This document shows, in pieces, positions 25,584-34,795 of a stretch of DNA of 64,000 bases. Made by a program: the position numbers and the translations under genes. Every line of letters begins with the position of its first letter. Position 1 is the stretch's first letter. This DNA is from JAGTVG01 sp963820995. Lineage in GTDB: Bacteria > Bacteroidota > Bacteroidia > Cytophagales > Cyclobacteriaceae. The notes under the pieces are model-generated. The model did not search any database. It saw nothing but the letters and a program-made list of their open reading frames with translations, and was not told the DNA's origin. The stretch is taken from positions 1 to 64,000 of the forward strand of contig CAWGCL010000009.1 in the NCBI GenBank assembly GCA_963820995.1. Direction: 5' to 3'.

Positions 25584-26963
25584 ATGAAACACAAGACAAT
25601 AATAGAACCGTTCAGGATAAAAATGGTGGAGACCATTCAGATGACAACGCAAAAGCAAAGGGAAAAATATCTGAAGGGGGCACATTATAATCCCTTCCTC
25701 CTCGCAAGTGATAAAGTGATTATAGATTTTCTGACCGACAGTGGCACGTCAGCTATGAGTTCTGAACAATGGGCAGGGATTATGCGTGGTGATGAATCTT
25801 ATGCCGGGGCAAGAAGTTGGGTGAAAATGAGGGAAGTCATTCATGACTTGACGGGATTTCCTTACATAATACCTACTCATCAGGGCCGGGCTGGTGAAAG
25901 CATCGTTTTCACATTGCTTGGTGGAAAGGATAAGGTGTTCATAAGTAATACACATTTTGATACAACGAGGGCAAATATTGAATACAGCGGAGCCACGGCA
26001 ATTGATTGTGTCATAAGTGAAGGGAAGATCCCTTCTTCAACCTATCCATTCAAAGGGAACATGGATATAGATCTGCTTGAGCAGAATATTAAACAATTTG
26101 GCCCTGAGAATATTGGGGCAGTAATCCTGACAGTTACAAACAACAGCGGGGGTGGACAACCGGTCAGTATGCAAAATGCCAAGGATGTTAAGGCGATTTG
26201 TAAAAAATACGACATTCTGTATTTGCTGGACAGTTGCCGGATAGCTGAGAATTCTTATTTCATTGCCCTTAGGGAAGCCGCATATAAAAAGCATCCTTAC
26301 AGGGATATAGCTGCTGAGATGTTTTCCCTGGCAGATGGAACCATAATGAGCGCAAAGAAGGATGGTCTGGTGAATATGGGTGGTTTTATTGCCCTGAAAA
26401 ATAAAGATATGGCTGATGCCTGTATAAATCTTCTTATAATTCGTGAAGGTTTTGCAACCTATGGAGGCCTGTCAGGAAGGGATATGGAAGCTATAGCCCA
26501 GGGTCTCATTGAAGTTTTCGATAAGGATTATCTACATTACCGAATAAGAAGTACCACATATCTAGGAGATAAATTGCTGGAGATGGGTGTTCCGATTGTT
26601 CGGCCTGTTGGAGGACATGCCGTGTATGTAGATGCTAAATCATTCTATTCTCATATTCCCGTTGAACATTTTCCCGGACAGGCACTTGTTTGCGAACTAT
26701 ATGTACATGGAGGAATTCGATCCGTTGAAATTGGCTCTGTTATGTTTGGGAAATACAGCGAAACCGGACAACTAATACCGGCACAAATGGAACTCGTGAG
26801 GCTGGCTATTCCGAGAAGGGTCTATACACAAAGCCATATTGATTATGTAATTGAAACATTTGGTTTTGTAAAAGAGCATAAAGAGAATGCATCTGGTTTC
26901 AGGATCACATATGAACCGGAATTTTTAAGGCACTTTACAGCTCATTTTGAAAAGATAGAATAG
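25584..26963 (+). CDS. tnaA: Tryptophanase (tryptophan indole-lyase)
   Basis: The 459-residue PLP-dependent enzyme splits L-tryptophan into indole, pyruvate and ammonia in the cytoplasm. It shows PFRIKMVE and NPFLLASDKV at the N-terminus, the PLP-site THQGRAGE, TNNSGGGQPVSM, DSCRIAEN, and the Schiff-base region MSAKKDGLVNMGG (Lys about 259). The C-terminal QALVCELYVHGGIRSVEIGS matches tryptophanase rather than tyrosine phenol-lyase, whose equivalent segment reads SIYVETGVRSMERG. ATG 25584 matches the family N-terminus; upstream ATG/TTG codons add unrelated residues. No tryptophan permease is adjacent. Indole would be both fermentation product and signal. Confidence 0.9.
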   Translation: MKHKTIIEPFRIKMVETIQMTTQKQREKYLKGAHYNPFLLASDKVIIDFLTDSGTSAMSSEQWAGIMRGDESYAGARSWVKMREVIHDLTGFPYIIPTHQGRAGESIVFTLLGGKDKVFISNTHFDTTRANIEYSGATAIDCVISEGKIPSSTYPFKGNMDIDLLEQNIKQFGPENIGAVILTVTNNSGGGQPVSMQNAKDVKAICKKYDILYLLDSCRIAENSYFIALREAAYKKHPYRDIAAEMFSLADGTIMSAKKDGLVNMGGFIALKNKDMADACINLLIIREGFATYGGLSGRDMEAIAQGLIEVFDKDYLHYRIRSTTYLGDKLLEMGVPIVRPVGGHAVYVDAKSFYSHIPVEHFPGQALVCELYVHGGIRSVEIGSVMFGKYSETGQLIPAQMELVRLAIPRRVYTQSHIDYVIETFGFVKEHKENASGFRITYEPEFLRHFTAHFEKIE

Positions 26964-26976
26964 TTGTGAAAGGCAT

Positions 26977-28893
26977 TTAATTGCCTACTATGATGCCAAG
27001 TTTCTTGCCTAGTTCAACTTTTATTTTGTTCAATTCTATGTTAACCCTTTGTAAGCGCTCGATCTCATCAGCATCTTTGAGTCGTTTGATTTCACTCATA
27101 TTTTCGTCCAGAAGCTTTTTAATTATTTTATGTTTCAGCCGAATGATATTTTCGTAAACAGAACGGTTCAGGAGTTCTTCTTCCCTGGGTACATATATTT
27201 TTTTACTACCCCAATTGTCGCTGATCTCGTATCGTTGGGTAATAAGGCTGATAATTTCATTTTTAATATCTTCCGGGCCGTTCTGAATAAAAAATTCTGA
27301 ATCAATGACATGCCCTTCCTTTAATTGATTTTTAAATATTTCAAGAATAGCGTTATAAATCGGAGTCTGGAATTCAACATCTTCAAGTTCCTGCAACAGG
27401 AATTCATACAATTGGTGTTCTTCTTCGATTTTATTTAGCCCGTAATTGATCAGCAGCCGAATACTTTCTTTTTCCTGTAATTTGATGCTCTCTTGAACTT
27501 TATTGACAGGTTCCTGTTGTACTTCGATTGTTTTTTCGATCAAATCTATATCTGGAAGAGGGGGAGGGAGATTTTTCCTTTTATTTCTTTCGGATATGAG
27601 AATTTTATTTAATTCCGCAATTAATACAGATTCATCGATCTTTAATTTAACACTTGTTTCCTTGATATAAATGGATCGAAGAACCGGATCTGGAATATTA
27701 GATATGCTCTGGACTATATCTTTGATGGTCTGCGCTTTCTTAATGGGATCATGCAAGGCCTCCCTTGCGAATAGTTCAGCCTTGAATGAGATGAAGTCAT
27801 TAACATTTGTTTCAAGATATTTCTTAAATTCCACAGGGCCTATTTTACGGGCGTAACTATCAGGATCTTCGCCATCAGGGAAGATAACAGTCCTGACATT
27901 TAAACCTGAAGCCAGAACCATATCTATTCCCCTGATTGAAGCTTTTATGCCAGCTTCATCCCCATCAAATAAGAATGTGATATTATCGGTATGTCTTTTG
28001 ATCAAGCTGATCTGTCCTTCAGTTAGCGAAGTTCCGGAAGATGAGACCACATTTTCTATTCCGGCAAGATGAAGGCCAATAACATCCGTATATCCTTCGA
28101 CCAGATAACAATTCTCTTTTAGTCTTATAGCCTGGCGTGCCTGGTATAGACCATAAAGCACATCACTTTTGTGATATATAAGGGTTTCGGGTGAATTAAC
28201 ATATTTGGGTTTGTTCTTCTCGCTTGTAAGGATCCTGGCCCCGAAAGCAATTGCTTTGCCCGTTAAATTATGAATCGGGAATATGACCCGGTTCCTGAAT
28301 CTGTCATAGACTTTTTGATCTTTCTTTATGATCATGCCAGCCTTTTCGATTATGCTTTCTTCGTATTTTTTATCAATAGCTTCTTTGTAAAAAGCATCCC
28401 ACTGATCAAGACTGTAGCCTAATTCAAATTTTCGGATAACATCATCGGTAAATCCTCTTTCCTTGAAGTAACTTAACCCTATTGACTGGCCTTCCCTGGT
28501 TTCCCAGAGTGTATTTATGTAGTATTTATTGGCAAAGTTGGTAATTATATAAAGGCTTTCCCGTTCATTCTGCCTTTGTATATCTTCATCTGTCTCTTCC
28601 TTAGTTTCGATTTGGATCCCATACTTTTTTGCAAGATATTTCAATGCCTCGATATAGCTGATCCCCTCCATTTCCATCACGAAATTGATGGCATCACCAC
28701 CCTTGCCGGAACTGAAACATTTAAAAATTTCTTTTGCAGGGGAGACAAAAAATGATGGAGTCTTTTCATTTGTGAATGGGCTGAGGGCCTTATAGCTGCT
28801 CCCTGATTTTTTTAGGCTTACAAAATCACCTATCACATCAACAATATCGATGCGTGCTTTTATTTCCCGTATTGATTCATCACTGATCTTCAA
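26977..28893 (-). CDS. dnaG: DNA primase with degenerate zinc ribbon
   Basis: The 638-residue primase makes RNA primers at the replication fork. The N-terminal CHC2 domain keeps the fold (SPFTNEKTPSFFVSPAKEIF, GKGGDAINFVMEMEG) but only C59 of the four zinc ligands survives: S38, T41 and S62 stand where Cys, His and Cys are expected. The TOPRIM core is normal, with LVEGYTDVIGLHLAG and FLFDGDEAGIKAS. The C-terminal helicase-binding part is long and charged. Start is TTG 28891-28893, matching the usual N-terminus; no ATG is near. The ligand loss is, as I recall, shared by some Bacteroidota primases, so it is likely lineage-wide. The stop lies 13 bases from the convergent tnaA stop. Confidence 0.94.
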   Translation of the reverse strand: MKISDESIREIKARIDIVDVIGDFVSLKKSGSSYKALSPFTNEKTPSFFVSPAKEIFKCFSSGKGGDAINFVMEMEGISYIEALKYLAKKYGIQIETKEETDEDIQRQNERESLYIITNFANKYYINTLWETREGQSIGLSYFKERGFTDDVIRKFELGYSLDQWDAFYKEAIDKKYEESIIEKAGMIIKKDQKVYDRFRNRVIFPIHNLTGKAIAFGARILTSEKNKPKYVNSPETLIYHKSDVLYGLYQARQAIRLKENCYLVEGYTDVIGLHLAGIENVVSSSGTSLTEGQISLIKRHTDNITFLFDGDEAGIKASIRGIDMVLASGLNVRTVIFPDGEDPDSYARKIGPVEFKKYLETNVNDFISFKAELFAREALHDPIKKAQTIKDIVQSISNIPDPVLRSIYIKETSVKLKIDESVLIAELNKILISERNKRKNLPPPLPDIDLIEKTIEVQQEPVNKVQESIKLQEKESIRLLINYGLNKIEEEHQLYEFLLQELEDVEFQTPIYNAILEIFKNQLKEGHVIDSEFFIQNGPEDIKNEIISLITQRYEISDNWGSKKIYVPREEELLNRSVYENIIRLKHKIIKKLLDENMSEIKRLKDADEIERLQRVNIELNKIKVELGKKLGIIVGN

Positions 28894-29012
28894 ATTTCAA
28901 CCTGATTAGGTGGAAGGGCAAAATTAAATTTATTCCCTGAGAATGAAAATTTCAGAAGAGAATATAAGAATATTTTTATAGTTTACTAAATCCCAGCGGA
29001 CTGGTCTTATTA

Positions 29013-29648
29013 TTATTTAGTCTTCAGCAAGGTCTTGCTTTTCTTCAGTTTCTTTGCTGTGTCTATGGCAAAGCCCTCCAATGCAATATCAATATCCCCT
29101 TTATCATAGGCCTTCGAAGTATTGGAATATATCAGGCTTTTATCTTCGAGTCGGAACAGGGAAGTTTCCAGCTCAAATGAAGTATCGATTCTTTCATATC
29201 CTTCGCTGTAACGAAAGTATATCGAAAAATAATTATAAAAGCCATAAAGATAGGGTGTGCCCGGACCAGGGGCAGGACCGTAGGTCATCTTTGCATTTAC
29301 CCGTTCCTCTTTCAGGGCCACATCAACTATTTCAATCACCAGGAGGCCATCAAATCCATTATCTTCAAGGGCCATAATAATGGTGTCTGGTTCTGGAATA
29401 TGCGTAACCGTGAAGTACTTATAACTTTGCAGGGCTTCAAATCCACTGTCATTAATATAATAGGTTATTTCACTTTCAACTGTCTTTCTGTTTTCATATT
29501 TAGATCCCAGGTACATGATCATGATTTTTTTCAATTTTTCAGCCTGATCCGACTTATTATCTTGCGTAAATACATTACTCCCGGTTAGCAGGACAAAACC
29601 TAAGAAAATAATGAATAAAGAAAGAATTTTAACAATTATTGGTTTCAT
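29013..29648 (-). CDS. Exported protein of unknown function
   Basis: The 211-residue precursor has a hydrophobic signal segment (residues 8-24) followed by a polar start of the mature chain (QDNKSDQAEKLKK). The mature domain shows an alpha/beta pattern with KKIMIMYLGSKYENRKTVES, PDTIIMALEDNGFDGLLVIE and SFELETSLFRLEDKSLIYSN, resembling the periplasmic lipoprotein-like proteins that assemble a surface or efflux component (DUF4136/GNA1162-like), but no lipobox Cys is present. The protein is thus probably soluble and periplasmic. It lies upstream of dnaG on the same strand with a 120-base gap. Confidence 0.6.
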   Translation of the reverse strand: MKPIIVKILSLFIIFLGFVLLTGSNVFTQDNKSDQAEKLKKIMIMYLGSKYENRKTVESEITYYINDSGFEALQSYKYFTVTHIPEPDTIIMALEDNGFDGLLVIEIVDVALKEERVNAKMTYGPAPGPGTPYLYGFYNYFSIYFRYSEGYERIDTSFELETSLFRLEDKSLIYSNTSKAYDKGDIDIALEGFAIDTAKKLKKSKTLLKTK

Positions 29649-29847
29649 ACTAAGTTAAATTAGCCTGCAATTTACTTCATTTTCATACAAGTATTCCTAA
29701 TAGGAGGAAATATTGGAATTTTTTGTTCTTTCATTTGATTTTAAGCAGATCATCTATCTTTTGATAAATGTTTATCGGACGATGAAATGCCTTTGAATGC
29801 TTATTATTATTTAGATTAAATTTAATTAACTTTACATTTCATTAAAA

Positions 29848-30951
29848 TTGATTGATAGAGTGGTAAAAAAAGAAGATGTATTAAAAGCTTTAAGCACGGT
29901 CATTGATCCCGATTTTAAGAAAGACCTTGTGTCATTGGGAATGATTAAAGATGTTGAAGTTGTTGAACGAAAAATTTCATTTACAGTTGAATTGACAACC
30001 CCGGCTTGCCCTTTGAAGGAAATTATCAGAGGCGATTGTTTAAAAGCTGTAAAAGAAGTGTCAGGAGACGATTATGAAATCGACATTAATATGTCTTCCA
30101 ATGTAACTTCAGCGATCAATGAATCTCCTCTACTCCCTAATATAAAGAACATTATTGCGGTTGCCTCAGGAAAAGGTGGTGTAGGAAAATCTACAGTAAC
30201 CACAAATCTAGCAATAGCGTTAGCCAAATCCGGCGCCAAGGTTGGTTTGATAGATGCGGATATATTTGGCCCCTCAATTCCAACTATGTTCAACTGTGAG
30301 AAGGAACAACCCGAAGTGATCCAGAAGGATGGGAAAAACATGATCGTACCTATTGAGCAATATGGTGTTAAACTTATCTCAATTGGTTTTCTATCACCGA
30401 CGGACAGTGCCATTGTCTGGCGTGGTCCTATGGCAGGATCTGCCTTAAAACAATTTATGTCAGATGCTGACTGGGGGGAATTGGATTATCTGTTAATTGA
30501 TTTACCTCCAGGCACGAGTGATATTCACCTGACACTTGTCCAGACAGTACCTGTGACAGGAGCTATACTGGTGACTACCCCACAGAAAGTGGCACTTGCT
30601 GATGCAATAAGAGGATTCCAGATGTTCAAACAACCACAGATAAATGTTCCAGTGCTTGGGATCGTAGAAAACATGGCTTATTTTACACCTGCTGAGCTGC
30701 CTGACCATAAATACTATATTTTCGGAAAGGATGGGGGTAAAAATCTTGCAGAAAAGTATGGTGTGCCTTTATTGGGACAAATCCCGCTTGTGCAGGGAAT
30801 ACGTGAAAGTGGAGATGATGGCTATCCCTCTGTTTTAAAAGATGATATAACCGGCGCTGCATTTATTGATCTTGCTCAGGAATTAGCAAGAAGGGTTGCC
30901 ATAAGAAATGCAACACTTGATAAAACTCAGGTCGTTGAAATTAAAAATTAG
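29848..30951 (+). CDS. mrp: Mrp/NBP35-type iron-sulfur carrier ATPase
   Basis: The 367-residue protein has an N-terminal MIP18/DUF59 domain (about 5-90: LSTVIDPDFKKDLVSLGMIK, TTPACPLKE) and a ParA/NBP35 P-loop ATPase with the deviant Walker A SGKGGVGKST (about 107), DADIFGPSIP and LIDLPPGTSDIHLT. Such proteins carry and deliver [4Fe-4S] clusters in the cytoplasm. The usual C-terminal CPxC pair is replaced here (VENMAYFTPAELPDHKYYIF lacks Cys), as in several Bacteroidota homologues. Start is TTG 29848 or GTG 29860. The Nfu gene follows after five bases, a strong functional link. Confidence 0.9.
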   Translation: MIDRVVKKEDVLKALSTVIDPDFKKDLVSLGMIKDVEVVERKISFTVELTTPACPLKEIIRGDCLKAVKEVSGDDYEIDINMSSNVTSAINESPLLPNIKNIIAVASGKGGVGKSTVTTNLAIALAKSGAKVGLIDADIFGPSIPTMFNCEKEQPEVIQKDGKNMIVPIEQYGVKLISIGFLSPTDSAIVWRGPMAGSALKQFMSDADWGELDYLLIDLPPGTSDIHLTLVQTVPVTGAILVTTPQKVALADAIRGFQMFKQPQINVPVLGIVENMAYFTPAELPDHKYYIFGKDGGKNLAEKYGVPLLGQIPLVQGIRESGDDGYPSVLKDDITGAAFIDLAQELARRVAIRNATLDKTQVVEIKN

Positions 30952-30956
30952 AAGAC

Positions 30957-31232
30957 ATGAACTCTAATACAACTGAAAAGGATCGATTATATTCTGAGGT
31001 ACTTGCCGCCCTTGATAAAATACGGCCTTATCTGGAAGCTGACGGTGGCGATGTAAAAATAGTAGAGATCAATGACGACAATGTGGTCATGATTGAACTG
31101 TTAGGCGCTTGTGGATCATGTCCTATGTCTACTATGACCATGAAAGCAGGTGTTGAGGAGGCTGTGAAACGGGCTGTCCCGGAAATTAAATCAGTTGAAG
31201 CTATCAATATTACCCCTTTAGAGTATTTATAA
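30957..31232 (+). CDS. NifU-like (Nfu) iron-sulfur scaffold
   Basis: The 91-residue protein is a single NifU C-terminal domain with LDKIRPYLEADGGDVKIVEI and the cluster-binding CGSCPMSTMTMKAGVEEAV motif. Paired subunits hold a [4Fe-4S] cluster between two CxxC motifs and hand it to target enzymes. It follows Mrp by five bases, so the two are co-made, forming an iron-sulfur delivery pair. The C-terminus (INITPLEYL) is typical of the short Bacteroidota form. Confidence 0.92.
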   Translation: MNSNTTEKDRLYSEVLAALDKIRPYLEADGGDVKIVEINDDNVVMIELLGACGSCPMSTMTMKAGVEEAVKRAVPEIKSVEAINITPLEYL

Positions 31233-31389
31233 AAATTATTCAACCATAGGCTATTACATCTACCTTTATATCTTGTATTAAAGAACTGAAGAAATGGTGT
31301 TGCAAAATTCCCCATTATTCAGATTATATATGATTTAATCAATTCTTACGTTTTATTGATAAATATTTAAAGGAATGACAGATAAAGAC

Positions 31390-31397
31390 TAATTTTG
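31390..31397 (+). promoter_or_regulatory. TAnnTTTG -7 element of the metalloprotease gene
   Basis: TAATTTTG matches the Bacteroidota -7 consensus. It lies six bases before the first ATG (31403) and 18 before the second (31415). Transcription starting about seven bases downstream would exclude the first ATG from the message or leave it leaderless, which favours 31415 as the real start. Confidence 0.45.
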
Positions 31398-31414
31398 CCG
31401 GGATGACGAGTAGT

Positions 31415-33598
31415 ATGAAAATTGTCAGGATTGCATTAGCAAGTATATTTGTTTTTACCGGGTTGATAACAAGCGCACAGGAACGATGTGCCACAGTCCC
31501 ATATAATGAAGTATTAAATCAGAAATTTAATGGCCTTTATGAAGTGGACGAGTTTGAAAAGTGGATAGATCAAAAGATACGTAGTAAAGAGTCATTACCC
31601 CGGATTAACAGAACTTCAGCTGAAGAGGTTTATCGCATTCCAGTTGTTATCCATGTTATTCATGACGGAGAAGCTGAAGGACAAGGTGGAAATATTTCTG
31701 ATGACCAGATCCTGTCACAGATACAGGTCTTAAACGAAGATTACAGAAGGTTAAATGGAGATACCATTAATACTCCTGAAATTTTCCAGCCAGTCGCCGC
31801 AGATACTTATATTGAATTTCAGATGGCAGAAAGGGATCCGGACGGTCAGGAAACGGACGGAATTGTACGAGTTCAGGGCACGAAATCAGAATGGAATGCT
31901 ACAAATTCCGATGATAATATCGAATTGAAATCATTGAGTATGTGGCCTCCTGAGGATTATCTCAACATCTGGGTCACAAGCCTGGCAAATAATTACCTGG
32001 GCTATGCTCAATATCCAATTACAAGTCTTCCCGGATCAGTTCCTCCGTTCGATCGCGAAACAGATGGCGTGGTTATCCATTACATGGCATTCGGATCCAG
32101 GACATATGGAAGTTTTAATCTATTCAACAGTTATGACAGGGGCAGGACTACTACACATGAGGTCGGTCATTATCTTGGATTACGACATATCTGGGGGGAT
32201 GTGATAGGTTGTGATGGAACAGATTATTGTGACGATACACCACAGGCGTATGACAGTTACAGTTCCTGTAGCAATATTGATCCATTCACATGTGATTCGG
32301 AAGACATGTTTCAGAATTTTCTGGATTATTCCTACGACCGCTGCATGAATATATTTACCGATGATCAGAAGCAAAGAATGCGTATTGTAATGGAAAACAG
32401 CCCACGCAGGTTCAGTCTGTTAAGTTCGCCTGGCCTTAATCCACCTCCCGGCAATCAGAACCTGATGATTGTTAGGGAAATCATCAGTCCAACCAATATA
32501 ACCTGTGAGAATATGTTTCTACCGGTTATTTCAGTCCAGAATAGTGGCTCTAATGACATTACCTCTTTTACGGTTGTATTAAGCCTTGACGAAACGGAAT
32601 ATAACATCATGTTTGAAGGGGATACAATAATGCCGGGAACTGTACGGGTACTGGACCTTTCAAATCAGATAGGTACAATTGAGCTTGATAATGGACAATA
32701 TTATATAAAAACTGGTATCCGCAATACCAATGGAGTAGATACCATAGACCTCTCTGAATTTGATATTGAGAAGTACTTTTTAACCAATTCTCAAGAGGAT
32801 ATTGCCCCTTCGATTGAAAAATTCGAATCAACCGGTTTCGATATGACTTTGTGGTCTGTTTATAACCCTGATAATGAGATAACATGGGAAATAGAAGATG
32901 TCCCGGTAAATCTTGAAGAGAACCGGGCTGCAGGGATGCAGATGTATTATTATCTTAAAATTGGGCAGAGTGATTGGTTGATCAGTCCTGTACTGGATCT
33001 TGGTGGGGCAATGGATGCCAATATTACATTTGACTTTTCTTATGCCGTTGGAGCTATAACTGAAGATATTCTGGAACTTCGGGTATCAACAGATTGCGGG
33101 GAAACATGGCCATTTACTATTTTCAGTGCTTCTGGAGAGCAACTTGCCACAGGTACTACCGACGGTCCATGGCTGCCTAGCGGATCAGCAGAATGGAAGA
33201 AAGGATATGCCGACCTGGAACAGTTTGCAGGAAATGAAAATGTCAGACTGGCTTTTATTACAACAAACCTGAATGGGAACAACCTCTTTCTGGATAATAT
33301 CGAAATGTTTGTAACGGGATTCACTCAGGACATTACACTAGAGGAGAACACTATTCTCGCTCATCCGAATCCTTCTGAAGGGAGTAGTTTTTACATTACT
33401 GTAAAAACGGATGAAAGGCAGGATGTAATTATGCAAATTGTTGACATGAAAGGTAAGGTTATTTACAATCAGGAATTGGAAAATGTACTTAATCAGACTT
33501 ATGAAGTTGATCTTGTTCAGGAAGAGAGCGGGATCTACATTCTTAAAGTTTTAGGAGATACATATAACGAAACAACCAGGGTGTTTTTAAATAGGTAA
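31415..33598 (+). CDS. M43-family (pappalysin-like) metalloprotease with type IX sorting domain
   Basis: The 727-residue secreted protease has a signal peptide (MKIVRIALASIFVFTGLI, ending TSAQ), a prodomain with IPVVIHVIHD, a catalytic domain with the metzincin zinc motif HEVGHYLGLRH (about residue 247) and a Met-turn (DYSYDRCMN), disulfide cysteines nearby, then beta-sandwich domains with a MAM/jelly-roll-like portion (about 465-640). The last 80 residues (HPNPSEGSSFYITVKT, IYILKVLGD) are a Por-secretion-system type A sorting domain, so it is exported by T9SS to the surface or medium. Starts at the second ATG. The ddl gene follows after 13 bases. Confidence 0.92.
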   Translation: MKIVRIALASIFVFTGLITSAQERCATVPYNEVLNQKFNGLYEVDEFEKWIDQKIRSKESLPRINRTSAEEVYRIPVVIHVIHDGEAEGQGGNISDDQILSQIQVLNEDYRRLNGDTINTPEIFQPVAADTYIEFQMAERDPDGQETDGIVRVQGTKSEWNATNSDDNIELKSLSMWPPEDYLNIWVTSLANNYLGYAQYPITSLPGSVPPFDRETDGVVIHYMAFGSRTYGSFNLFNSYDRGRTTTHEVGHYLGLRHIWGDVIGCDGTDYCDDTPQAYDSYSSCSNIDPFTCDSEDMFQNFLDYSYDRCMNIFTDDQKQRMRIVMENSPRRFSLLSSPGLNPPPGNQNLMIVREIISPTNITCENMFLPVISVQNSGSNDITSFTVVLSLDETEYNIMFEGDTIMPGTVRVLDLSNQIGTIELDNGQYYIKTGIRNTNGVDTIDLSEFDIEKYFLTNSQEDIAPSIEKFESTGFDMTLWSVYNPDNEITWEIEDVPVNLEENRAAGMQMYYYLKIGQSDWLISPVLDLGGAMDANITFDFSYAVGAITEDILELRVSTDCGETWPFTIFSASGEQLATGTTDGPWLPSGSAEWKKGYADLEQFAGNENVRLAFITTNLNGNNLFLDNIEMFVTGFTQDITLEENTILAHPNPSEGSSFYITVKTDERQDVIMQIVDMKGKVIYNQELENVLNQTYEVDLVQEESGIYILKVLGDTYNETTRVFLNR

Positions 33599-33611
33599 AA
33601 TTTTACGTCAA

Positions 33612-34694
33612 ATGACCAAATCAAAAACCGTTGCCATATTATTTGGGGGCAAATCTGTTGAACACAAAGTATCCTTGAGGTCGGCAAAGAACATTTACGA
33701 TAACATCGACAAGAACATTTATAATGTTATCTTGTTAGGGATAAGTCAGAAAGGACATTGGTATTATCTGAAAAATTTTACATTTAATATTGAGGATGGG
33801 GAGCCGCTTGCTGTTAAATTAAACCAGGGTAGTGATATTTTTTTTACCTGGAAAGATGGCAAGGCCATAGTTGACATTGACATCTTTTTTCCTGTTCTCC
33901 ATGGTAATGACGGGGAAGATGGAGGTATTCAGGGCCTTTTGCGCACAGTGAATATTCCAATGGTCGGTACAGGTGTATTAGGATCGGCAGTTGTATTTGA
34001 TAAGGTATGTTCAAAACGATTATTAACGGATGCGGGCATAAAGAATGCCAGATTCCTGGCTTATTCAATTGAAGATAAAGATAAAATTGATTTCAACCAT
34101 ATTAAAAAAACCTTGGGTTTGCCATTTTTTATCAAACCGGTAGCTTCAGGTTCTTCTGTTGGCGTTTCAAAAGTGGTTGATGAAAAATCCTTTGAAGCAG
34201 CTGTTGAAGATACCTTCCAATATGACAATATGGTTCTTATTGAAGAATATATTAAGGGCCGGGAAATTGAATGTTCTGTCAAGGGCAATCAAAAACCTGA
34301 TGTATCACAGCCTGGAGAGATAAGCGTAGTTGGCGGTTATGATTTTTATTCATTTGATGCGAAATATGTAGATGATAGTGGCGCAAAGCTAGACATGCCT
34401 GCGAATTTGGAGGAAAGTACTAAGCATAAAATCCAGAATATTGCTCTGAAAGCATATAAAACTCTGTATTGCGAGGATTTTGCCAGGGTCGATATGTTTT
34501 TAAAAGAGGACGGCGAGATCTATGTTAATGAAATAAATTCAATACCAGGATTTACACATATCAGCATGTTCCCTCAGTTATGGAAACTGGATGGCATTTC
34601 ATATACTGATTTGATTTCAGATTTGATTGAAAATGCTTTTGAAAAGTATAAAAGGGCGAACCGCATAAAACGCGATTTCGATTCCTCACTTTAA
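33612..34694 (+). CDS. ddl: D-alanine--D-alanine ligase
   Basis: The 360-residue ATP-grasp enzyme joins two D-alanines for peptidoglycan precursor synthesis in the cytoplasm. It shows the N-terminal LFGGKSVEHKVSLRSA and FPVLHGNDGEDGGIQG blocks, the ATP-binding FIKPVASGSSVGVSKV, EEYIKGREIECSVKG, and the C-terminal DMFLKEDGEIYVNEINSIPG with metal-binding Glu and Asn, followed by FTHISMFPQLW. The YSFDAKY segment (YDFYSFDAKYVD) is the expected one. The serine replacing the usual Glu of some VanA-type ligases is not seen, so normal D-Ala-D-Ala specificity is likely. Just upstream of the PASTA gene, an arrangement common in Bacteroidota. Confidence 0.94.
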   Translation: MTKSKTVAILFGGKSVEHKVSLRSAKNIYDNIDKNIYNVILLGISQKGHWYYLKNFTFNIEDGEPLAVKLNQGSDIFFTWKDGKAIVDIDIFFPVLHGNDGEDGGIQGLLRTVNIPMVGTGVLGSAVVFDKVCSKRLLTDAGIKNARFLAYSIEDKDKIDFNHIKKTLGLPFFIKPVASGSSVGVSKVVDEKSFEAAVEDTFQYDNMVLIEEYIKGREIECSVKGNQKPDVSQPGEISVVGGYDFYSFDAKYVDDSGAKLDMPANLEESTKHKIQNIALKAYKTLYCEDFARVDMFLKEDGEIYVNEINSIPGFTHISMFPQLWKLDGISYTDLISDLIENAFEKYKRANRIKRDFDSSL

Positions 34695-34766
34695 AATAAT
34701 TTGTAATAATATATGATTTTCGATCTTTTGACGTAATATTTATAATATAGGACAAAATAGATTCAT

Positions 34767-34774
34767 TACATTTG
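34767..34774 (+). promoter_or_regulatory. TAnnTTTG -7 element of the PASTA gene
   Basis: TACATTTG matches the Bacteroidota -7 consensus and is followed by GCCGGG, as is the element at 31390. It lies 22 bases before the ATG at 34796, so the PASTA gene can be expressed independently of ddl. A consistent -33 is not seen. Confidence 0.45.
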
Positions 34775-34795
34775 CCGGGTCTTATTTCAGACATT

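Noticed and set aside
25490..25690. Short frame overlapping the tryptophanase start as a TnaC-like leader
   Set aside because: No Trp residue in a conserved context and the frame overlaps the coding start.
25584..26963. Tyrosine phenol-lyase
   Set aside because: The C-terminal CELYVHGGIRSVEIGS motif matches tryptophanase; the phenol-lyase RSMERG is absent.
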